A DNA stretch of 64,000 nucleotides from Bacteroidota bacterium (GTDB taxonomy: Bacteria > Bacteroidota > Bacteroidia > B-17B0 > Aurantibacillaceae): the NCBI GenBank assembly GCA_005787585.1, contig SYAL01000032.1, forward strand, positions 1 through 64,000. The letters are read 5' to 3'. The notes beneath the pieces are model-generated. The model did no database searches and was not told the DNA's origin. It saw only the letters and a list, made by a program, of their open reading frames with translations. Below, in pieces: positions 58,604 to 64,000 of the stretch (the first letter of the stretch is position 1; every line of letters begins with the position of its first letter). The translations under genes were made by a program, and so were the position numbers.

Positions 58604-58611
58604 TAAATTTG
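58604..58611 (+). promoter_or_regulatory. TAnnTTTG -7 element upstream of the unknown membrane protein gene
   Basis: TAAATTTG within ACTTAAATTTGTT, 39 bases before the ATG at 58651 and identical to the element before 52802. It suggests the downstream membrane genes can be transcribed separately from the fusion gene. Confidence 0.35.
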
Positions 58612-58650
58612 TTGCTTGATTAAAAATTAATATAAATTATAATTACACTA

Positions 58651-59571
58651 ATGAATAAATTTAAGCATCTATATCAATACCTTCTTTCAGATAAAACTAA
58701 AAAAAGAAGTGAACAAATTATTTTATTAATAGCCATTGCCAGCTTTATTGTGCATTTAATAATTATTTGCCTTGTTGACTTTGGTATTATTTCGTTAGTA
58801 AATCCATCAGATCTTCTTAAAAATCCTATAGCAGCTATTTATACCCCTTTTTCATTTATTCTTATTTATGAGGTATACTTATTAATTCATTATCTCCCAA
58901 AATCTATTACAACATATATCAGCAAGCAATATGAAATCATTACACTTATTATTATCCGACGATTATTTAAAGATCTTTCCAACTTATCGCTCTCATCTGA
59001 CTGGTTTAAAATAAAATATGATTTACAGTTTACATATGATTTAGTGGCCTCCGTTCTGCTTTTTTTACTTATTTTCCTATTTTATAAACAAAGTAAAAAA
59101 AGATACCGAAATAATGATTTAGAAGATTCTCAAATTGAAGGGACTATTAAATTTATAAAAATTAAAAAAGTAGTTGCTGCATCTTTAGTTCCCGTTCTGT
59201 TTTTTGTTGCTATATATTCATTTGTTATTTGGTTTTTAAGTTCTACTAAACTTAGTTCAGATGCAGAGGTCTCATTTAAAAATATCAATAATATTTTCTT
59301 TGAACAGTTTTTTACTATTTTAATTATTGCAGATGTTGTTTTATTATTGTTTTCTTTTTTCTATACCGTTGAATTTCATAAGGTCATTAGAAATTCTGGA
59401 TTTATAATTTCTACCATCTTAATTAGGATATCTTTTTCTGTTACAGGATTATTAAACACATTACTAATTTTGACTGCTATTATTTTTGGTTTACTTATAC
59501 TTGTTATTCATAATAAATTTGAGAAAGAAATTGCACTTGAAAAATTAAAAATTAAAAATTTAAATAATTAA
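58651..59571 (+). CDS. Multi-span membrane protein of unknown function in the rhodopsin locus
   Basis: 306 residues; I do not recognise the family. Hydrophobic spans lie near 22-43, 62-82, 130-147, 173-194, 219-243 and 250-290 (one or two spans), giving 6-7 helices. An interfacial stretch near 84-112 (LPKSITTYISKQYEIITLIIIRRLF) contains regularly spaced basic residues and resembles channel-type linkers. A basic loop (KQSKKRYRNND, about 147-157) and a basic C-terminal tail suggest cytoplasmic sides. No catalytic motif is visible. Its place between the retinal-forming fusion and the rhodopsin suggests a role in light physiology, ion flow or membrane assembly, but that is inference only. Confidence 0.7.
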   Translation: MNKFKHLYQYLLSDKTKKRSEQIILLIAIASFIVHLIIICLVDFGIISLVNPSDLLKNPIAAIYTPFSFILIYEVYLLIHYLPKSITTYISKQYEIITLIIIRRLFKDLSNLSLSSDWFKIKYDLQFTYDLVASVLLFLLIFLFYKQSKKRYRNNDLEDSQIEGTIKFIKIKKVVAASLVPVLFFVAIYSFVIWFLSSTKLSSDAEVSFKNINNIFFEQFFTILIIADVVLLLFSFFYTVEFHKVIRNSGFIISTILIRISFSVTGLLNTLLILTAIIFGLLILVIHNKFEKEIALEKLKIKNLNN

Positions 59572-59658
59572 TTAAAATCATATTTGAAACTAAAGTTTAA
59601 ACACAATTTAATTGCTCTTGCAAATATTTAATAATCTAAATAATATAAAAATAAATAA

Positions 59659-60003
59659 ATGGAATATATTATAAAATTAACACAAGTAACTATAGCAATA
59701 TCTGTAGCTTATGTATGGATTTTTAGGTTTGAAAACGTGCTTAAAGAGTTTAAGCAATTCGGGCTTAGCGATATAACTCGAAATTTTGTAGGAGCAACAA
59801 AAATTTGTTTAGCAACTTTGCTTTTAGTGGGTATTTGGTTTTCATCATTTGTATTTATTACCTCAATTCTTATGGGCTTTTTCATGATAGCAGCTCAATA
59901 TTTTCATTTTAAAATAAAAAATTTTTTTATAAAACATTTGCCTTCTCTTATTCTTTTGATTTTATGTGCTTTTTTAGCAATTACATCAAAACCCCCTCTA
60001 TGA
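59659..60003 (+). CDS. Small DoxX-like membrane protein
   Basis: 114 residues, four predicted spans. RFENVLKEFKQFGLS followed by FVGATKICLATLLLVGIW fits the DoxX-like pattern of a first helix, amphipathic loop and glycine-bearing second helix. Its TGA overlaps the next ATG (ATGA at 60000-60003). DoxX-like proteins are linked in some bacteria to quinone or redox functions; nothing specific can be read here. Confidence 0.7.
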   Translation: MEYIIKLTQVTIAISVAYVWIFRFENVLKEFKQFGLSDITRNFVGATKICLATLLLVGIWFSSFVFITSILMGFFMIAAQYFHFKIKNFFIKHLPSLILLILCAFLAITSKPPL

Positions 60004-60338
60004 ATATAGAAAAAATTTGTATTCTATTGTCAAGCATTTCTTTCTTTGCTTATGTTGCTTCGTATTTTTTATACCCCCATATGAAAAACGAATTCAAAAG
60101 ATTTAATATAGATAAACTCGGACTTTTAATCATAATATTAGAACTTTTCGGGGCCATGGGTCTATTAATCGGACTAAAATTTAATCTAATTTTAATAATA
60201 TCGTCTGTAGGCCTTGCCCTACTTATGTTATCAGGCTTAGTTATAAGAATAAAATCAAAAGATAGCTTCTGGATATCATTCCCTGCCTTATTTTATTTGT
60301 GCTTAAATGCATATATTTTTTTGGGGGCAATAAAATAA
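60000..60338 (+). CDS. Small DoxX-like membrane protein, second copy
   Basis: 112 residues from the ATG at 60000, which overlaps the previous stop by 4 bp; the frame is open upstream but this start gives the expected MNIEKICILLSS first helix. Four spans. LYPHMKNEFKRFNIDKLGLLIIILELFGAMGLLIGL is the DoxX-like block, matching the first copy's KEFKQFGLS...VGATKICLATLLLVG. The pair is probably a diverged duplication that may form a heteromer. Confidence 0.7.
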   Translation: MNIEKICILLSSISFFAYVASYFLYPHMKNEFKRFNIDKLGLLIIILELFGAMGLLIGLKFNLILIISSVGLALLMLSGLVIRIKSKDSFWISFPALFYLCLNAYIFLGAIK

Positions 60339-60600
60339 TTTCATTATTAATGTACTTTTGAACTAATAAATCTCATTAAAATCTGTAAAATAGAATTTCT
60401 ACCGATAAAAACTAGATTCTACCGAATATTTTTTGAAATTTAAAATTCATTCTTGATAATTGTTAAATATAAATTAACATAAATAAACGTTTTTTAAATT
60501 TATTTGTTTAATATTGCGATTGCTAGAGCTGCTAAACTAATAAAAACAGGGAGTAACTGAAAATCCTAAGAGTAAGATAATATTAACTTTATTAATTAAA
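60339..60600 (+). promoter_or_regulatory. Rhodopsin upstream region with paired TTCTACCGA sites
   Basis: This 262-bp gap should hold the rhodopsin promoter. A TAnnTTTG match (TACTTTTG) sits at 60353-60360, and a one-mismatch version (TTTATTTG) at 60498-60505. Between them, TTCTACCGA occurs at 60397-60405 and 60417-60425, 20 bp apart, about two helical turns. Each copy is preceded by TAGA. The pair looks like a regulator-binding site, though its position relative to the start of transcription is unclear. Confidence 0.45.
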
Positions 60601-61305
60601 ATGGAACATTCTTTAGAAATTGCAACAGACAATTACGTAGCTTTTACGTTTTTTATCGGAACCATGGCCATGATGGCCGCATCAGTTTTCTTCTTTTTTG
60701 AACTTGGAAACACAAAAACTGAATGGAGAACATCTATTCTCGTTTCTGGTTTAATAACTTTCATCGCAGCAGTTCACTATTACTACATGAGAGATTATAA
60801 TCTTAGCACTGGAAAATCTCCAATTTTTTTCCGTTATGTTGATTGGATTCTTACTGTTCCGTTAATGTGTGTTGAGTTTTATTTAATCACCAAAAAAGCT
60901 GGTGCTAAAATAGGTTTGTTATGGAAGTTAATTTTCGCTTCAGTAATTATGTTAGTAACAGGTTATTTTGGAGAAGCTGTTTACAAAGGCAATGCAGCAA
61001 TGTGGGGTTTAATTTCAGGTTTAGCTTATTTCTATATTGTATATGAAGTTTGGATGGGTGATGTTGCAAAACTATCTAAATCAAGTTCCCCTTCTGTACA
61101 AAAAGCTGTAAATTCATTACTAAAATTTGTAGTTATTGGATGGGCTATTTATCCAATTGGATATATGATTGGAACTGCTGATGGTCAGTGGTATTCTTTC
61201 ATGAAAGATAGGGCAAGTATGGACATTGTTTACAATATCGGCGATGCTGTAAACAAAATTGGTTTTGGACTTGTAATTTATGCATTAAGTAGAAGCGAAG
61301 ACTAA
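60601..61305 (+). CDS. Proton-pumping rhodopsin (proteorhodopsin/xanthorhodopsin-like)
   Basis: 234 residues, seven helices. Helix C reads RYVDWILTVPLMCVEFYLI: Asp81 (proton acceptor), Thr85 and Glu92 (donor) form the DTE set of outward proton pumps. Met89 is at the spectral-tuning site (Leu in green, Gln in blue proteorhodopsin), so green absorption is likely. His59 (AAVHYYYMR) matches the proton-acceptor partner His75, and Lys219 in GDAVNKIGFG binds retinal. Helix E has WGLISGLAYF; aligning it to bacteriorhodopsin puts Gly136 at Trp138, the site that is Gly in carotenoid-binding xanthorhodopsin. No ion-pump NDQ or NTQ motif. The gene has its own upstream region and terminator. Confidence 0.97.
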   Translation: MEHSLEIATDNYVAFTFFIGTMAMMAASVFFFFELGNTKTEWRTSILVSGLITFIAAVHYYYMRDYNLSTGKSPIFFRYVDWILTVPLMCVEFYLITKKAGAKIGLLWKLIFASVIMLVTGYFGEAVYKGNAAMWGLISGLAYFYIVYEVWMGDVAKLSKSSSPSVQKAVNSLLKFVVIGWAIYPIGYMIGTADGQWYSFMKDRASMDIVYNIGDAVNKIGFGLVIYALSRSED

Positions 61306-61355
61306 TTTTTTATACTTCTAAAAAGTTTCAAAAAGTTTTTATATTATAAAACTAT

Positions 61356-61387
61356 AAAAGCCATTCTTTTCAGAATGGCTTTTTTTT
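61356..61387 (+). terminator. Rho-independent terminator of the rhodopsin gene
   Basis: AAAAGCCATTCT pairs perfectly with AGAATGGCTTTT across a TTTC loop and runs into a T-tract to 61387, 50 bp after the rhodopsin stop. On the minus strand only a short T-tract follows, so it mainly serves the plus strand, insulating the convergent recA. Confidence 0.92.
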
Positions 61388-61411
61388 AACAAATTTCTCA
61401 AACAAGTTTTT

Positions 61412-62467
61412 TTATTCAACTGGGGCAATTTCAGTAGCCAAAGCTTCTTTAATTTTAAATTCTATTTCTTCAGCTAAATCAGGATTTTCATTAAATAAAG
61501 ATTTTACGGCATCCCTTCCTTGCCCTAATTTTGTTTCATCATAACTAAACCAAGAGCCCGCTTTTTTTATAATCCCTTTTTCTACGCCAATATCAATAAT
61601 CTCTCCAACTCTACTTATTCCTTCTCCGAAAACGATATCAAATTCGGCCATTCGAAAAGGTGGTGCTAATTTATTTTTAACCACTTTTACTCTTGCTCTA
61701 TTTCCAGAAACAATATCCCCTTCTTTTATTTGGCTTATTCTTCTAATATCCAATCTTATAGATGCATAAAATTTTAAAGCATTACCACCAGTTGTGGTCT
61801 CTGGATTTCCAAACATAATACCAATTTTTTCGCGCAACTGATTAATAAAAATGCAACAACAACCTGTTCTATTAATAGAACCAGTTAGTTTTCTCAAGGC
61901 CTGACTCATTAATCTAGCCTGTAACCCCATGCGGCTATCACCCATTTCACCTTCAATTTCGGCTTTTGGCGTGAGGGCAGCAACAGAGTCAATAACTACT
62001 AAATCTACAGCACCGCTTCGAATTAAATTATCAGCAATTTCCAATGCCTGCTCGCCATTATCTGGCTGAGATATTAATAAATTTCCTGTATCCACTCCTA
62101 ATTTTTCAGCATAAAATCTATCAAATGCGTGTTCTGCATCAATAAAAGCAGCAATACCTCCGGTTTTTTGAACATTGGCAATAGCATGAATGGCCAAAGT
62201 GGTTTTACCTGAAGACTCTGGTCCATAAATTTCTACTACACGCCCCTTTGGTAATCCTCCAACGCCTAAAGCAATGTCTAATCCCAATGATCCGGTAGAA
62301 ATAACTTCCATAGCTTCAATTTTACTATCGCCAAGTTTCATTACAGTTCCTTTACCGTATGTTTTTTCTAATTTATCCAAGGTTAATTGGAGCGCCTTAA
62401 GTTTTTCTGAGTTCATTGTCTTTTTTTCAACTAGCTCCATTAACTCTTCTGCATTTTTCTTTGCCAT
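61412..62467 (-). CDS. recA: Recombinase RecA
   Basis: 351 residues. Walker [10 protein letters not shown] at 82-90, Walker B region [11 protein letters not shown], and the L1/L2 region with [23 protein letters not shown]. The C-terminus is acidic as usual ([19 protein letters not shown]). RecA forms filaments on single-stranded DNA for recombination and SOS induction. It is convergent with the rhodopsin gene. No LexA-type palindrome was recognised upstream. Confidence 0.98.
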   Translation of the reverse strand: MAKKNAEELMELVEKKTMNSEKLKALQLTLDKLEKTYGKGTVMKLGDSKIEAMEVISTGSLGLDIALGVGGLPKGRVVEIYGPESSGKTTLAIHAIANVQKTGGIAAFIDAEHAFDRFYAEKLGVDTGNLLISQPDNGEQALEIADNLIRSGAVDLVVIDSVAALTPKAEIEGEMGDSRMGLQARLMSQALRKLTGSINRTGCCCIFINQLREKIGIMFGNPETTTGGNALKFYASIRLDIRRISQIKEGDIVSGNRARVKVVKNKLAPPFRMAEFDIVFGEGISRVGEIIDIGVEKGIIKKAGSWFSYDETKLGQGRDAVKSLFNENPDLAEEIEFKIKEALATEIAPVE

Positions 62468-62663
62468 GATATATATTTTAATTGATTACAATATAAAATT
62501 CGCTTATTAAATATATTATTTCGATTTAAATAAACGATTTACTTAATGTTTACACAAAAGTATAAGGAAAGATAGCAGCCTCTTGCTATGAATTATAGTA
62601 TTTTGAAAAATTACAATAATAATAGAGCTTCCGACCTCAAAATAATGTTAAAAAACCAAGCCC

Positions 62664-63851
62664 CTATTTAATAACCCCCAAATCTCTGCCCACTTTCTCA
62701 AAGGCCGCAATGGCTTTATCTAAATGTTCTTTTTCGTGGGCAGCACTTAATTGAACCCTGATGCGCGCTTTATCTTTTGGAACTACTGGGTAAAAAAATC
62801 CAATAACATAAATACCTTCTTGCAACAATTTTTCGGCAAAAGATTGAGCTATTTTAGCGTCATATAACATTACAGGAACAATAGCGCTGTCTCCATCTTT
62901 TATTTCAAGCCCAGTTTCTTTAATCCCTTTTTTAAAATAATTTATATTCCACTCTAATTTATCTCGCAAACTTGTAGTTTCAGTTAATAAATCAAATACT
63001 GCAATACTTGCTCCAACAATATTTGGCGCCAACGAATTACTAAATAAATAAGGCCTAGAACGCTGACGTAGTAATTCTATAATTTCTTTACGGCCACTTG
63101 TAAATCCACCCATAGCTCCACCCAATGCCTTTCCGAGAGTGCCAGTTATTATATCTACTCTACCAATTACATTTTTCGCCTCAATTGTTCCTCTTCCGGT
63201 TTTTCCGAGAAAGCCACTTGCATGGCATTCGTCTACCATCACTAAAGCATTATATTTATCTGCTAAGTCGCATATTTTATCTAAAGGCGCAACAAAGCCA
63301 TCCATACTAAAAACACCGTCAGTTACAATAATTCGATGTCGTTGAGCTTGCGAAGCTTTTAATTGTTCTTCCAAATCAGCTATGTCGCAATTTTTATATC
63401 TATATCGTTTGGCTTTACATAAGCGTACGCCATCGATAATGCTCGCATGATTTAATTCGTCGCTAATAATTGCATCATTTTCATCAAATAAAGGCTCAAA
63501 TACCCCGCCATTTGCATCAAAAGCGGCTGCATATAAAATTGTATCTTCTGTCCCTAAAAATTGCGCTATTTTTTCTTCAAGTTGTTTATGAATATCTTGG
63601 GTTCCACAAATAAAGCGAACGCTGCTCATACCAAATCCATGGGTATTTAATGCATTTTTTGCTCCCTCAATCACTTTTGGATGACTAGAAAGGCCTAAGT
63701 AATTATTCCCACAAAAAACTAAAACATCATTTCCGTTTACTTTTACAACTGCGTCCATTGGCGAAGTAATAATTCGTTCGCGCTTAAACAATCCGTTTTT
63801 TTCAATGTCGCTTAAAGTAGTTTGTAATTGAAGTTTTAAATGACCGTACAT
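62664..63851 (-). CDS. kbl: Glycine C-acetyltransferase (2-amino-3-ketobutyrate CoA ligase)
   Basis: 395 residues from the ATG at 63851. An in-frame start 135 bp upstream would add a non-conserved leader that overlaps the divergent gene, so it is rejected. A PLP-dependent alpha-oxoamine synthase: FCGNNYLGLSSHPKV, SDELNHASIIDGVRLCKA, VDECHASGFLGKTGRGT, and the PLP lysine in GTLGKALGGAMGG. RSRPYLFSNSLAP and FFYPVVPKDKARIRVQLSAAH are diagnostic for Kbl. It splits 2-amino-3-ketobutyrate with CoA to glycine and acetyl-CoA, downstream of the threonine dehydrogenase at 38150. Confidence 0.96.
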   Translation of the reverse strand: MYGHLKLQLQTTLSDIEKNGLFKRERIITSPMDAVVKVNGNDVLVFCGNNYLGLSSHPKVIEGAKNALNTHGFGMSSVRFICGTQDIHKQLEEKIAQFLGTEDTILYAAAFDANGGVFEPLFDENDAIISDELNHASIIDGVRLCKAKRYRYKNCDIADLEEQLKASQAQRHRIIVTDGVFSMDGFVAPLDKICDLADKYNALVMVDECHASGFLGKTGRGTIEAKNVIGRVDIITGTLGKALGGAMGGFTSGRKEIIELLRQRSRPYLFSNSLAPNIVGASIAVFDLLTETTSLRDKLEWNINYFKKGIKETGLEIKDGDSAIVPVMLYDAKIAQSFAEKLLQEGIYVIGFFYPVVPKDKARIRVQLSAAHEKEHLDKAIAAFEKVGRDLGVIK

Positions 63852-63902
63852 AATTTTAGTATTTTTACAGTGTAAATTTACCAAAAGTTTTATTACAAGA
63901 AG

Positions 63903-64000
63903 ATGAACAATTATATTATTTCTGGCATTCAACAAATTGGCATTGGAGTTTCTAATGTAACTGAAGGATTTAAATGGTACAACCAAAATTTTGGAATGGA
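63903..64000 (+). CDS. Glyoxalase/VOC-fold protein, N-terminal fragment
   Basis: Only the first 32 codons lie in the window. ISGIQQIGIGVSNVTEGFKW followed by YNQNFGM is the first beta-alpha unit of the vicinal oxygen chelate superfamily. The specific enzyme (dioxygenase, epimerase, glyoxalase) cannot be told. It is divergent from kbl with 51 bp between start codons. Confidence 0.7.
   Translation, partial: MNNYIISGIQQIGIGVSNVTEGFKWYNQNFGM

Noticed and set aside
63852-63986. N-terminal extension of kbl
   Set aside because: The added residues are not conserved and would overlap the divergent VOC-fold gene start at 63903.

Overview
The window is a piece of an AT-rich Bacteroidota chromosome, most likely from an aquatic, light-exposed heterotroph. 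The evidence is: homologs of the type IX secretion proteins PorT and, probably, PorE; a bacillithiol gene (bshB1); a Bacteroidota-type succinate dehydrogenase (B-type cytochrome b); S46 dipeptidyl-peptidase; DUF4292 and DUF5522 proteins; repeated TAnnTTTG promoter-like elements just upstream of genes; and a proteorhodopsin with a retinal-forming enzyme. I cannot place it below phylum from sequence alone. There are no rRNA, tRNA, CRISPR or insertion-sequence features.

Layout. 1-7564 (minus): the first ~2521 codons of a giant secreted surface protein with a signal peptide, a LamG-like domain, one irregular and four related glycine-rich modules, and Ig-like repeats. The last Ig-like repeats are near-identical 204-bp units that run off the window. 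7.9-16.4 kb: SDR oxidoreductase, S46 peptidase, metG, a NUMOD4/HNH-type protein, LD-carboxypeptidase and bshB1. 16.4-24.4 kb: envelope and glycan genes (lpxD, murB, three glycosyltransferases, an asparagine synthase, a WcaF-like acyltransferase). 24.4-33.1 kb: bifunctional (p)ppGpp enzyme, dprA, an OmpA/propeller protein resembling PorE, rfaE2, a flippase-like protein, panD and a PorT-like barrel. 33.2-39.1 kb: FAD oxidoreductase, trpS, hmgA, trhO and an SDR-type threonine dehydrogenase. 39.1-44.1 kb (minus): an overlapping four-gene envelope operon (sugar nucleotidyltransferase, TPR lipoprotein, DUF4292 lipoprotein, EnvC-like factor). 44.2-48.4 kb: a 2H phosphoesterase and sdhCAB. 48.4-55.7 kb: sensor kinase, an AsmA-like gene split by an in-frame TGA, a redoxin, a 58-residue DUF5522 protein and hutU. 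55.7-56.3 kb: two tandem paralogous cysteine-bearing lipoproteins. 56.4-61.4 kb (plus): the phototrophy locus. 61.4-64 kb: recA, kbl and the start of a glyoxalase-fold gene.

The most notable part is the phototrophy locus. One continuous gene (56414-58474) fuses a complete CrtY-type lycopene cyclase to a complete Brp/Blh-type beta-carotene 15,15'-dioxygenase, so one polypeptide could take lycopene to retinal. It is followed by an unrecognised multi-span membrane protein, two translationally coupled DoxX-like membrane proteins, and a proton-pumping rhodopsin (D81/T85/E92, Met89 at the tuning site, Lys219). The rhodopsin has a glycine at the helix-E position that opens the retinal pocket to carotenoid antennas in xanthorhodopsin. 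A clear intrinsic terminator closes the locus.

The rest is housekeeping and catabolism typical of a protein-degrading Bacteroidota: S46 peptidase, histidine (hutU), tyrosine (hmgA) and threonine (tdh + kbl) degradation.
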